From assembly GCF_009176305.1 (NCBI RefSeq), contig NZ_BLAJ01000004.1, positions 712,834 through 776,833 of the forward strand: DNA of 64,000 nt. Reading direction: 5' to 3'. This document shows positions 25,527 through 34,382 of the stretch, piece after piece. A program made the translations under genes and the position numbers. The DNA is from Martinezella dioscoreae (GTDB lineage Bacteria; Pseudomonadota; Alphaproteobacteria; Rhizobiales; Rhizobiaceae). Below the pieces are notes generated by a model. That model was not told the origin of the DNA. It saw nothing but the letters and a program-made list of their open reading frames with translations, and made no database searches. The number at the start of each line of letters is the position of its first letter. The first letter of the stretch is position 1.

Positions 25527-27947
25527 CTAGGGCGCTTCAACGACCGAGACGGAGAAATCCTCTCCCTCCCAATGATCGGTGTCAGGCCAGTAAAAGGTAA
25601 AGGCAACCGACCCGCCTTCAGGCAGGTATTCGCATGAAAGCTCGGCAACATGTATGCCGAAGCCGTTCTGGCTCGTTTCGGTATCGGTGGCGCCGACCCA
25701 ACCATCAAAACTCCAGCGAATGATCGCGCGCGCCATGACCTCGATCCGCAGGCGTTTGCCGACGGCAAGCTGCGACAGCTTGTTATTGAAACGCCACGGC
25801 ACGAAGGGTGCCGTCACCTTGTTGGTCACGTAACGCTCGACACCCTGCGGCGGCATGTCGAAAACAGCCCCATCTCTCAGCGAGCGCAGGAGTTTGATAT
25901 GCTCGGCGTGAGCCCAGACGAGCGGCATGGCGCTGCCGGAGGGTTTTCCGAGCATAAGCCCCAGCTCCGGCACATCGGGCTGGTCCCACACCTGTTCCGG
26001 GAGCAATCCGCCCTGACCGGCGGACTGCTCGAGTGTCTTGAGCAACTGAAGAGCCACCTCCGGACGGCCGGCCGCAAGCTCATAATGGGCGCGTTCGCCC
26101 GCAAGCAACGGCCATGGCCGCCCAATGCCCGTGCCGTCGAACGGGCCGCCATCTTCATGCTCACCATAGCCGTCGCCGGTATAGCGATACCATAGCGGCC
26201 CTTGCGGCAGGTCGCATTTGAGCTGGGAATCAATCACCCTGACGGTGTCGAGGATGCGAGGATCGTCGGCGGCCCGCAATCCGAAGCGCACCAGCGCCAA
26301 AGCATCGGGACTGACGACGCGGGCGGTCGGCAAGAAGGATTCAGCGGGCGGTCTGTTCTTGATCGGCACGAAACCGTCGGCGGGCGAGCTTCCGTCGGCG
26401 ATCTCAGGCGGCGCGATACGGACATAATAACCCTTGATCCCGAGAGCAGCGCTCTCCGCATCGCTGCTGACATAGGTCCAGCGCTCGATCTGGTCGTTCC
26501 AGGCGTCGGCGGTCTGCCGCAGATAATCCGCATTGTGCGTTTGACCGGCAATTTCCAGAATATCGGCTGCCGCAAGCAGGGCGGCGATCTCGACCGCCAA
26601 AGTGAAGGGAGAAAAGCCGCCATCCTCTTCCCAACGGTCCTCGCCGGTAACGGGACCGTTGACGACGACGTAGCGTGCCGCGCTTTCGACCATCGGCACG
26701 TAAGACAGTAACAGATCGCCAGTGAGGGCTCCCTCGCGACGCAGGGCATCGGCGAGCAGGATCGGAAAGGCGCACTCGTCCATCTGTATCCCGGTCCAAT
26801 AGGGCTCTCCGTCCAGCCAGCAGTTCTGCGGCCAATGTCCATCCTCTTCCTGGATAACGCGCAGATAGGCCAGAATGCGCAGCGCATCCTGCGCGGCGCC
26901 CGCAGCCAGAAAGCCACCGGCCGTCTCGACCAGATCACGCGGCCATACCAGATGATAGCCGCCGAGGTCTTCGTCGCCCTTGGCAAAGCCCCATGGAATG
27001 GAAAGAGATGCAACAGCCGGTCCTTCGAAAGAAAGAGGCCGATGCGTCGCCAGCACGGCTGTCGAGATCCGATAACGATTGACTTCGGGCGGCGGCGCTC
27101 TCGGTTCGTCCAAAGCCAGCAATCCGTCTTGCCATGTCCGCCAATCGGCAACATAGCTGCGCTCGGCGTTGTCATAGCCGGCTTGCAAGCTGGCAAGGGC
27201 ATTGTAGCCGGCTTCCTTGGCGTGACTTCCAAAACCGAGCGATAGGGTGACGGTGTCGCTGCCGCCGATCAGATCGATCTCACCGGTCAGCGCGACGTTG
27301 CCATCGGCGGCACGCGTAAAGGCCGGGTCCAATCGGGCCTCTTTCTGCAATTGCTGCCATCCGTCGGAAATACCGACATAGCCAGCGGATGCCGTCCGCC
27401 AACCACCGCTGACGGCAAGAGCCATCGAGACACCGCCCGTGCCCGTCGCAAAAAGCATCGGTGTGCCCTTGTAGTCCTCCACCCAGCCCGTATTGCCGTA
27501 ACCGGCATTGGCCAGATGTGGAGCGGCCAGCAGATAGAGACGATAATCGCGGATCGTGCCTTCCAGCGGCTCGAATGATATCTGCTGTAGCAAGCTGCTG
27601 CGCATGGGATCGACGATGATGCGCTTGATGATCCGATAACGGCCGTCGATCGCCGTGTTGATCAACCGATAGGCCGGAACGCCATCCTCGACCGTGGTGA
27701 CGACGCTCTCCGTATCGCGCTTTTCCTCCGAAAAATAACCTTCAGGACCTGTGACGATCAATCCGATGTCGCGGGTGCAAGCACTGTCGACGCGGGGATA
27801 ATAGATTTCGTTGAGGATGCCGTGGCTGAGAGTGAACCAGATGCGGCAGGCTGGCGAAAGGGCTGTGCCAACTCCGCTCTTTGCACTGGACGTCCAGCGA
27901 GGTTCGATACCGTTCACGCTGGGGCCGGAAGCATCGTAAGGCGCCAT
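25527..27947 (-). CDS. Glycoside hydrolase family 15 glucoamylase-like protein
   Basis: 806 residues, no signal peptide, so cytoplasmic. Residues about 15-280 resemble the N-terminal beta-sandwich of prokaryotic glucoamylase/glucodextranase (SGVGTALSPACRIWFTLSHG, NEIYYPRVD). The catalytic alpha/alpha barrel (about 290-680) contains VWPRDLVETAGGFLA, the WEEDGGFSP segment with a probable general-acid Glu and GLLPEQVWD with the probable general-base Glu. A C-terminal 90-residue beta region follows. It should release beta-glucose from intracellular alpha-glucans. AGGAG lies 9 bases before the ATG. Operon with polyphosphate glucokinase. Confidence 0.88.
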   Translation of the reverse strand: MAPYDASGPSVNGIEPRWTSSAKSGVGTALSPACRIWFTLSHGILNEIYYPRVDSACTRDIGLIVTGPEGYFSEEKRDTESVVTTVEDGVPAYRLINTAIDGRYRIIKRIIVDPMRSSLLQQISFEPLEGTIRDYRLYLLAAPHLANAGYGNTGWVEDYKGTPMLFATGTGGVSMALAVSGGWRTASAGYVGISDGWQQLQKEARLDPAFTRAADGNVALTGEIDLIGGSDTVTLSLGFGSHAKEAGYNALASLQAGYDNAERSYVADWRTWQDGLLALDEPRAPPPEVNRYRISTAVLATHRPLSFEGPAVASLSIPWGFAKGDEDLGGYHLVWPRDLVETAGGFLAAGAAQDALRILAYLRVIQEEDGHWPQNCWLDGEPYWTGIQMDECAFPILLADALRREGALTGDLLLSYVPMVESAARYVVVNGPVTGEDRWEEDGGFSPFTLAVEIAALLAAADILEIAGQTHNADYLRQTADAWNDQIERWTYVSSDAESAALGIKGYYVRIAPPEIADGSSPADGFVPIKNRPPAESFLPTARVVSPDALALVRFGLRAADDPRILDTVRVIDSQLKCDLPQGPLWYRYTGDGYGEHEDGGPFDGTGIGRPWPLLAGERAHYELAAGRPEVALQLLKTLEQSAGQGGLLPEQVWDQPDVPELGLMLGKPSGSAMPLVWAHAEHIKLLRSLRDGAVFDMPPQGVERYVTNKVTAPFVPWRFNNKLSQLAVGKRLRIEVMARAIIRWSFDGWVGATDTETSQNGFGIHVAELSCEYLPEGGSVAFTFYWPDTDHWEGEDFSVSVVEAP

Positions 27948-28074
27948 GCACTATCTCCTCTGTCGCTGCAATCTGCTCCCGCCAAAATGTTTCGGCAAGA
28001 CGGAACCTATGCGCATTCAAGCCAATACGCCCAGGTTTTACTGCCATTGACAGCCTCCACTCGTCCTGTATTCT

Positions 28075-28094
28075 GTTATAAAATTCTATATAAC
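28075..28094. promoter_or_regulatory. Near-palindrome upstream of the peptide-type binding protein gene
   Basis: GTTATAAAATTCTATATAAC has 6-bp perfect outer arms and one further matching pair, 32 bases before the ATG at 28126. It could be the operator of the IclR-type regulator encoded at 33457 or simply the AT-rich promoter core. Symmetry seen, function inferred. Confidence 0.4.
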
Positions 28095-28125
28095 ATAATT
28101 GTGGAACATAATTGGGAGTGTATCG

Positions 28126-29652
28126 ATGAAGTTAGGACTCGGATTCCTGATTGCGGCTGCTTTGGTTGCGGCGCCCTCGCTGCTGATGGCTCAGGAAAAA
28201 GGTGGCGTCATCAATGTCGCGACGATCGGGGAGCCGCCAACGCTCGATCCCATGACCTCCACCGCCGATCTCGTCGGTATTGTCACCCAACATATCTTCG
28301 AAACGCTCTACACCTTCGACAAGGGCTGGAACGTCACGCCACTGCTTGCGGAGAGCATGCCCGAGATCAGCGCTGACGGCAAAACCTACACGATCAAGCT
28401 CAGGACCGGCATCAAGTTCCATGACGGCAGCGTCATGACCTCCAACGATGTGGTCGCCTCGCTCAACCGCTGGACCAAGCTGGCGTCGCGCGGCAAACAG
28501 GCGGGCGGCTTCATCGAATCCATTACCGCCCAGGATCCGGCGACCGTCGTCATCAAGCTGAAGCAGCCCTACGCCCCCCTCACCTCGCTGCTTGCCTTCA
28601 ACAACTCCGCCGCCATCATCATTCCAGCCAGCAAGCAGGCGGACACGATGACCGACTTCATCGGCACCGGTCCCTATATGCTGAAGGAGCGCAAGCCCGA
28701 CCAATATATTCAGCTGGTGCGTTTCGACGGCTACAAGCCACGCGATGGCGAAAGCAATGGTTACGGGGGCGCCCGGCATCAATATCTCGACGAAATCCGC
28801 TTCGTTCCGGTGCCCGATGCCAACACCCGCGTCGAAGCGGCCATTTCCGGCCAGTATGACTATATCGACAGTCTTCCAGTCGAATCCTTCGACAAGCTGA
28901 AATCCGCTTCGGCGACCCAGCCGCTGCTCCTCAAACCGTTCGGCTATCCGGTTTTCGTCTTCAACACCGCCGACGGTATCACGAAGAATGTCGCGATCCG
29001 CAAGGCGATCCGACAGGCACTCAGCATGGAGGACATGCTGGCCGCAGCCTTCGGCAGCACGAATTTCTATACGGTCAACGGCAACATGTACCCTGCCCCC
29101 TTTACCTGGAGCACGGATGCCGGCGTCAAAGGGAATTACAATGTCGCCGATCCGGAAGGCGCGGCCACAGCCGCCAAGGCGGCCGGCTATAAGGGCGAAC
29201 CGATCCGTATCCTGACCAGCCGCCAGTACGAGTTCCATTACAAGATGGCACAGGTCGCAGCCGAATATCTGAAACAGGCGGGCTTCACGGTAGACCTTCA
29301 GGTGGTCGACTGGGCGACGCTGACCCAACGCCGTGCCGACCAGGCGCTGTGGGACATCTACATCAGTCACAGTCCCTTCCTCCCGGAACCGGCGCTGATC
29401 GGCACGCTGTCGCCGAGCTCGCCCGGCTGGTGGGCCACGCCGACAAGCAAGGCTGCCATCGACGCCTTCAACACGGAGGTCGATCCCAAGAAGCGCATCT
29501 CGCTTTGGGCGAACGTTCAAAAAACCATCTATGACGAAGCTCCCATGATGAAGATCGGCGATTTCAACGCCGTCGCGGCGATCTCCACGAAGCTTCAAGG
29601 CGTCGAGCCCGCGCCATGGCCCTACTTCTGGAACGCGTCGATCAAAAAATAA
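28126..29652 (+). CDS. ABC transporter substrate-binding protein, peptide/nickel/opine family (DppA-like)
   Basis: 508 residues of the SBP_bac_5 family. Signal peptide 1-24 (cleavage after SLLMA), then GGVINVATIGEPPTLDPMTS and the family hallmark segment around YTIKLRTGIKFHDGS near residue 95-110. GGGAG precedes the ATG at 28126; a TTG nine codons upstream has no good ribosome site. First gene of a split importer whose permeases follow after a palindromic repeat and whose ATPase is at 35612. The amidohydrolase and PLP enzyme in the same cluster imply an N-acylated or amino-acid-derived ligand rather than ordinary peptides. Confidence 0.9.
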   Translation: MKLGLGFLIAAALVAAPSLLMAQEKGGVINVATIGEPPTLDPMTSTADLVGIVTQHIFETLYTFDKGWNVTPLLAESMPEISADGKTYTIKLRTGIKFHDGSVMTSNDVVASLNRWTKLASRGKQAGGFIESITAQDPATVVIKLKQPYAPLTSLLAFNNSAAIIIPASKQADTMTDFIGTGPYMLKERKPDQYIQLVRFDGYKPRDGESNGYGGARHQYLDEIRFVPVPDANTRVEAAISGQYDYIDSLPVESFDKLKSASATQPLLLKPFGYPVFVFNTADGITKNVAIRKAIRQALSMEDMLAAAFGSTNFYTVNGNMYPAPFTWSTDAGVKGNYNVADPEGAATAAKAAGYKGEPIRILTSRQYEFHYKMAQVAAEYLKQAGFTVDLQVVDWATLTQRRADQALWDIYISHSPFLPEPALIGTLSPSSPGWWATPTSKAAIDAFNTEVDPKKRISLWANVQKTIYDEAPMMKIGDFNAVAAISTKLQGVEPAPWPYFWNASIKK

Positions 29653-29713
29653 GCCTCCCAAGGCGCTGGGGCGTCGGTTGCGGCCGGCGCCCGGTACCGT
29701 CCGTTTGCGGACT

Positions 29714-29815
29714 TAGAGCAACTCCAGGAAAGATGCGCAGCAGTTTTCCGTTCGGAGTTGCGAGAGAGCAAAGAAATGGAGTGGTTCCGCGATTCGAAGA
29801 AGGCGGAACCACTCC
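29714..29815 (+). repeat. Rhizobial palindromic repeat, copy B
   Basis: Same family as 20105-20204. Hairpin 1: GCAACTCC (29718-29725) with GGAGTTGC (29754-29761), perfect. Hairpin 2: GGAGTGGTTCCGC (29778-29790) with GCGGAACCACTCC (29803-29815), a perfect 13-bp stem. Relative to copy A the stem bases differ but pairing is kept, i.e. compensatory change. It lies between the binding-protein gene and the first permease gene, ending 14 bases before the permease ATG. Confidence 0.8.
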
Positions 29816-29829
29816 GGGGAACCGACCCA

Positions 29830-30771
29830 ATGATACGCTACATCCTTCAGCGTCTTGCAGGCATGATCGTCGTGATGTTTCTTGTCGTCACCATCGTTTT
29901 CGTGATCGTGCGCGTGACTCCCGGCGATCCGGCCGCCGTCATGCTCGGCCCGGATGCGACCGGGCAGGATATTGCCGAACTGCGGACCCGGCTGGGCCTC
30001 GACCAATCCATATTCGTCCAATACCTGTTCTATGTCGGGCAATTGCTCAAGGGCGACCTGGGCCAATCGATCTTCCTGAATATCCCGGTTTCCTCAGCGC
30101 TTCTCGAGCGTGCCGAGCCGACCTTTTTCCTGACCCTGTTCTCACTCCTGATCGCTGGCGTGATTGCGTTGCCGATCGGCATCTATGCCGCCTATCGGCG
30201 AGGATCGCTCGTCGATCAGGCTTCAATGGCGCTCGGCATGCTGGCGGCAAGCATTCCAAGCTTCTGGCTTGGCCTTATTCTGATGCAGATCTTCGCGGTT
30301 CGCCTGGGGATGTTTCCTGTTTCCGGCTATGGCGGACCAGGCACAAGCTTCCTTGATCGCATGTATCATCTGACATTGCCGGCCGTCGCACTCGGTCTTG
30401 TCTCCTCGGCGCTGATCCTGCGCTTCACCCGCGCATCGATGCTCGACGTGCTTGGAGACGACTATATTCGCACCGCCCGCGCCAAAGGACTGATCGAACG
30501 CCGCGTCGTCCTGAAACACGCGCTGAGGAATGCGCTCATACCAATCCTGACCGTTCTGGGGCTGACAGCTGCGGTCCTGATTTCCGGCGCTGTCGTCACC
30601 GAAACCGTCTTTGGCCTGCCCGGTGTCGGAAGCCTTGTCGTCTCGGCGGTGCTGCGCCGCGATTATCCGGTGATCCAGGGGGCCTTACTCGTCGTCGCAG
30701 GCCTTTACGTCCTGATCAATTTTGCAATCGACATGCTCTACCTGCTGGTTGATCCGAGGGTACGCTACTGA
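29830..30771 (+). CDS. ABC transporter permease, DppB/OppB family
   Basis: 313 residues, six membrane segments, opening MIRYILQRLAGMIVVMFLVV with the DppB-type GDPAAVMLGPDAT loop and the EAA loop DDYIRTARAKGLIERRVVLK near residue 210-230. The open frame extends upstream through the palindromic repeat, but that part is not protein-like and the ATG at 29830 matches the family start. The stop overlaps the next permease start by one base. Confidence 0.92.
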   Translation: MIRYILQRLAGMIVVMFLVVTIVFVIVRVTPGDPAAVMLGPDATGQDIAELRTRLGLDQSIFVQYLFYVGQLLKGDLGQSIFLNIPVSSALLERAEPTFFLTLFSLLIAGVIALPIGIYAAYRRGSLVDQASMALGMLAASIPSFWLGLILMQIFAVRLGMFPVSGYGGPGTSFLDRMYHLTLPAVALGLVSSALILRFTRASMLDVLGDDYIRTARAKGLIERRVVLKHALRNALIPILTVLGLTAAVLISGAVVTETVFGLPGVGSLVVSAVLRRDYPVIQGALLVVAGLYVLINFAIDMLYLLVDPRVRY

Positions 30772-31649
30772 TGGCCGATATCGCAACCGATACACCAAAG
30801 CAGGTGCCAAGCGAGCGAAGCAAGTTCCTTCGCCGGCTTCTGAAGCGCAAGACCGTCGCCGCCGGTCTCATCGTGCTGACGATCTTCGTCCTGCTCGCCG
30901 TGCTTGCGCCATGGATCGCGCCCTATTCGCCTTCGAAACTCTCGATCGTCAACAGACTGAAGCCGCCAAGCGGGGTTTACTGGTTCGGCACCGACGAATT
31001 CGGCCGAGATATCTTCTCCCGCACCATCTATGCAGGACGGCTATCGCTGCTCGTCGGAGCCGCCGTCGTGGCGCTGTCGGCGGCGATCGGCGTCACTCTC
31101 GGCCTGCTCGCCGGCTTTTTCCAGAAGCTGGATACCCCAATCGCCCGCCTGATCGATGCGATGATGGCGTTTCCCGACATCCTGCTTGCCATCGCGCTTG
31201 TCGCCGCCCTCGGCCCGTCGCTGACGACGGTCATTGTCGCGCTATCGATCGTCTATTCGCCGCGGCTGGCCCGCATCGTCCGCGCCTCGACGCTTGTCAT
31301 CCGCGAACTTCCTTATGTGGAGGCGGCCAGGGCTCTCGGCATCTCGACATTTCACATCATGACGCGGCATGTGCTTAGAAACCTCCTGTCGCCGATCCTG
31401 GTGCAGGGTTCGTTTCTCTTCGCCAGCGCCATGCTCGCCGAAGCCGGGCTTTCGTTTCTCGGCCTCGGCGTCAGCCCCGAAATCCCGACCTGGGGAACCA
31501 TGATCGCCGCCGGCCGCCAATATATCGGCCAGGCTGATTGGATGACCTATTTCCCGGGCTTTGCCATCATTCTCTCCGTGCTCTCGCTGCAGATGGTCGG
31601 CGACGGCCTGCGGGACATGCTCGATCCAAGACTTCGAAAGGACTTGTAA
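30771..31649 (+). CDS. ABC transporter permease, DppC/OppC family
   Basis: 292 residues. N-terminal cytoplasmic tail, one membrane segment (about 32-55), the OppC_N-type GVYWFGTDEFGRDIFSRTIY segment near residue 65-85, and the EAA loop VEAARALGISTFHIMTRHVL near 183-203. The stop codon is immediately followed by the ATG of the amidohydrolase gene, so transport and metabolism genes are co-transcribed. Confidence 0.92.
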   Translation: MADIATDTPKQVPSERSKFLRRLLKRKTVAAGLIVLTIFVLLAVLAPWIAPYSPSKLSIVNRLKPPSGVYWFGTDEFGRDIFSRTIYAGRLSLLVGAAVVALSAAIGVTLGLLAGFFQKLDTPIARLIDAMMAFPDILLAIALVAALGPSLTTVIVALSIVYSPRLARIVRASTLVIRELPYVEAARALGISTFHIMTRHVLRNLLSPILVQGSFLFASAMLAEAGLSFLGLGVSPEIPTWGTMIAAGRQYIGQADWMTYFPGFAIILSVLSLQMVGDGLRDMLDPRLRKDL

Positions 31650-32858
31650 ATGACCGGTGAAAAAGCGGGCAAGCCGCTCCTCCTCACCAATGTGAAGCCC
31701 ATGGCTTTCGGTGGCGATACCGCCGCCGGCGTCATCGACATCCTCGTCGGCGCCGACGGCAAGATCGCTGCTTTTGGCCCGCAACTTGCCGCTCCCGGCG
31801 ATATCGAGCGCGTCGACGGCAAGCGCGCCTGGATTTCTCCCGGCTGGATCGATCTGCACGTCCACATCTGGCATGGCGGCACCGACATCTCGATCCGCCC
31901 ATCCGAATGCGGCGCCGAGCGCGGCGTCACGACGTTGGTCGATGCGGGCTCGGCCGGCGAAGCCAATTTTCATGGCTTCCGCGAATATATCATCGAACCA
32001 TCCAGAGAACGCATCAAGGCCTTCCTCAATCTCGGTTCGATCGGCCTCGTTGCTTGCAATCGCGTCCCCGAACTGCGTGATATCAAGGATATCGACCTCG
32101 ACCGCATCCTCGAATGCTATGCCGAGAACAGCGAGCATATCGTCGGCATCAAAGTGCGTGCCAGCCACGTCATCACCGGCTCCTGGGGGGTCACACCCGT
32201 CAAGCTCGGCAAGAAGATCGCCAAGATCCTGAAGGTGCCGATGATGGTGCATGTGGGCGAGCCGCCCGCGCTCTATGACGAAGTGCTCGAAATTCTCGGA
32301 CCGGGCGATGTCGTCACCCACTGCTTCAACGGCAAGGCCGGATCGAGCATCATGGAGGACGAGGACCTCTACAATCTCGCCGAGCGCTGCGCCGGCGAAG
32401 GCATCCGGCTCGATATCGGCCATGGAGGCGCCTCCTTCTCGTTCAAGGTCGCGGAAGCGGCGATCAAGCGCGGCCTGCTGCCCTACTCGATCTCGACCGA
32501 CCTGCACGGCCATTCCATGAACTTCCCGGTCTGGGATCTGGCGACCACCATGTCCAAGCTGCTCTCGGTCGGCATGCCATTCGACAAGGTGGTCGACGCC
32601 GTCACCCATGCGCCAGCCTCGGTCATCAAGCTTTCGATGGAAAACCGGCTGTCGGTCGGCGAGCGCGCCGATTTCACCATATTCGATCTCGTGGATGCGG
32701 ACCTCGAAGCGACCGATTCAAACGGCGACGTTTCACGCCTGCGGAAGCTGTTTGAGCCGCGCTACGCTGTCATCGGCGCGGAGGCGATCGCCGCCAGCCG
32801 CTACGTGCCCCGCGCGCGCAAGCTCGTCCGTCATAGCCACGGCTATTCGTGGCGGTAG
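31650..32858 (+). CDS. Amidohydrolase/deacetylase family metallohydrolase (EF_0837-like)
   Basis: 402 residues of the amidohydrolase superfamily: N-terminal beta part, then DLHVHIWHGGTDISI (HxH metal motif) near residue 68, a probable carboxylated/bridging Lys region GIKVRASHVI near 167, MVHVGEPP near 200, VTHCFNGKAGS near 223 and a late STDLHGHSMNF with metal Asp near 282. This pattern is that of the EF_0837/AHA_3915 group, which is normally encoded next to a SelA-like PLP enzyme (EF_0838 group); exactly that partner lies at 34383. Likely hydrolyses an N-acyl or cyclic amide bond of the imported compound. Zero-base gap to the upstream permease. Confidence 0.82.
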   Translation: MTGEKAGKPLLLTNVKPMAFGGDTAAGVIDILVGADGKIAAFGPQLAAPGDIERVDGKRAWISPGWIDLHVHIWHGGTDISIRPSECGAERGVTTLVDAGSAGEANFHGFREYIIEPSRERIKAFLNLGSIGLVACNRVPELRDIKDIDLDRILECYAENSEHIVGIKVRASHVITGSWGVTPVKLGKKIAKILKVPMMVHVGEPPALYDEVLEILGPGDVVTHCFNGKAGSSIMEDEDLYNLAERCAGEGIRLDIGHGGASFSFKVAEAAIKRGLLPYSISTDLHGHSMNFPVWDLATTMSKLLSVGMPFDKVVDAVTHAPASVIKLSMENRLSVGERADFTIFDLVDADLEATDSNGDVSRLRKLFEPRYAVIGAEAIAASRYVPRARKLVRHSHGYSWR

Positions 32859-32891
32859 TCGAAACATTAAGATCGAATGGCAGGAGCATAC

Positions 32892-33389
32892 GTGAACACG
32901 TCCCCAACACAGGCCGCTTCAGCAGCGCAAACACCCTACCAGCGACTGGCTGCGCTCGGCATCGCGCTGCCGCCGCCGCCGCCGCCGATCGCTAATTTCG
33001 TGACCCATGTCCGCGAAGGCAATGTGCTCTATCTTTCAGGTCAAGGGCCGCGGGAAGCAGACGGCCACCTCCATTCCGGCAAGGTCGGTGGTGACGTGGG
33101 CGTCGACCAGGCCTATCAGCATGCGCGGCTAACTGGCATCAACCTGCTTGCTGTCATGCACGGCGCGCTCGGCGATCTCTCCCGGGTGAAGCGAGTGGTC
33201 AAGCTGCTCGGCATGGTCAATGCCGTGCCGCATTTCGAGGATCATCCGAGCGTCATCAACGGCTGCTCGGACCTCTTCATCGAAGTCTTCGGCGAAGCGG
33301 GCCAACATGCCCGTTCGGCCGTCGGCTTCGGCTCGCTTCCCGGCAACATCACGGTCGAAATCGAAGCGATCGTATCACTTAACGATTAG
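32892..33389 (+). CDS. RidA (YjgF/YER057c/UK114) family protein
   Basis: 165 residues. RidA-like core FVTHVREGNVLYLSGQGPRE near residue 35-55 and the trimer-interface region ending GSLPGNITVEIEAIVSL. The long variant with TPYQRLAALGIALPPPP is the YjgF-like group that often accompanies PLP enzymes. AGGAGC lies 6 bases before a GTG at 32892; an ATG at 32877 lies upstream of that site and is less likely. RidA proteins hydrolyse reactive enamine/imine intermediates, which fits a PLP-dependent ammonia-lyase-type enzyme in the same cluster. Confidence 0.85.
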   Translation: MNTSPTQAASAAQTPYQRLAALGIALPPPPPPIANFVTHVREGNVLYLSGQGPREADGHLHSGKVGGDVGVDQAYQHARLTGINLLAVMHGALGDLSRVKRVVKLLGMVNAVPHFEDHPSVINGCSDLFIEVFGEAGQHARSAVGFGSLPGNITVEIEAIVSLND

Positions 33390-33390
33390 T

Positions 33391-33445
33391 TTTTACGCAA
33401 TTCCGGACGCAAAACCGCGTCGCGCTTTTGCTGGAATTGCTTTAA
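33391..33445 (-). repeat. Rhizobial palindromic repeat, partial copy C (inverted)
   Basis: On the minus strand it reads AAAGCAATTCCAGCAAAAGC and ends GGAATTGCGTAAAA, matching the first hairpin of copies A and B with a perfect GCAATTCC/GGAATTGC stem. It sits between the convergent RidA and IclR genes and could serve as their terminator. Confidence 0.65.
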
Positions 33446-33456
33446 GGAGGACGAAT

Positions 33457-34290
33457 TCAGTGGTTGCGCCAGCCCATCAGCTTTTCGATTCGCTCGGCGG
33501 CCGCGCGCACCTGTTCGCCATAATGGCTGCCGTCGGACACGGCTTTCTGTTCGGGAAGCACGATCGAAATGGTCGCGACACATTGACCATCCCGGTCCAC
33601 GACCGGCGATGCGATGCAGGCAACCGCATAATCGGACTCCGCCACCTGGATCGACAAGCGCTCCTTAAAGGCCTTGCCCGCGGCCTCGGAAAGCACGGCG
33701 GCATCGACCTCGGCCCGACCGGTCGGCGAGGTGCGGGCACAGCGCTTGAAAAGCTCGATCCTTTCGCCTTCCGGCAAATGCCCCACCAGCAGCCGACCCG
33801 AGGCAGTCCAGTTGAGCGGCACGCGCGTTCCGACGCGAGAGGCGACCTGAAAATGGCTCGGTCCGTCCGCCATCGCCAGTACCAGCATGGCATCGCCGTC
33901 GCGGCCGCAGACTTGCACCGTCTCGCTCGCCTGCCGGCAAAGATCGTGCATTTCTCGGGTGGCGACGCTCATGAAATCGAGCGACCGGGCATAGGCGAGA
34001 CCATAGTGGTAAAGACGGGCGCCGAGCCAGACGGAACCGTCGGCATCGCGGCCAAGCATGTTCTTTTCGACCAGATCGTCGATGATCACATAGACGGTCG
34101 AAAGCGGTGCCTTGATCGCCTTGGCGATCGCGTAGGCGCCAGCCGGCGCGCCGGTTTCATACAGATAATCAATGACCTGCAGCGCGCGGTCGATGCCGCT
34201 GACGCGCGAACGGCGCGCGCCTTTGGTTTCCCCTTCCCCGATGGAATCGGCGTCTTCAGAGCGTGCGGCGGGTAGGGTCTTGGCGTCCAA
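33457..34290 (-). CDS. IclR family transcriptional regulator
   Basis: 277 residues. N-terminal winged HTH (SGIDRALQVIDYLYETGAPA, AYAIAKAIKAPLSTVYVIID) and an effector-binding domain with the IclR-type end VADRDG-like SPVVDRDGQCVATISIVLPE near residue 225-245. TTG at 34290 is chosen because AGGAG sits 7 bases upstream and no ATG fits the domain boundary; an upstream open stretch to 34368 is not protein-like. Divergent from the SelA-like gene and embedded between the two halves of the importer cluster, so it probably controls both. Confidence 0.85.
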   Translation of the reverse strand: MDAKTLPAARSEDADSIGEGETKGARRSRVSGIDRALQVIDYLYETGAPAGAYAIAKAIKAPLSTVYVIIDDLVEKNMLGRDADGSVWLGARLYHYGLAYARSLDFMSVATREMHDLCRQASETVQVCGRDGDAMLVLAMADGPSHFQVASRVGTRVPLNWTASGRLLVGHLPEGERIELFKRCARTSPTGRAEVDAAVLSEAAGKAFKERLSIQVAESDYAVACIASPVVDRDGQCVATISIVLPEQKAVSDGSHYGEQVRAAAERIEKLMGWRNH

Positions 34291-34382
34291 GTCAACGCTC
34301 CTCGTGAGATTTCGAGAAGCTATTACATTACTATGGCATAGCTGTCGATGACAATCGGCAGTCGTCACTTTGGAGAGATAGA

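Noticed and set aside
28132..29661. 509-codon minus-strand open frame opposite the DppA-like gene
   Set aside because: Antisense shadow; the plus strand has a signal peptide and SBP_bac_5 motifs.
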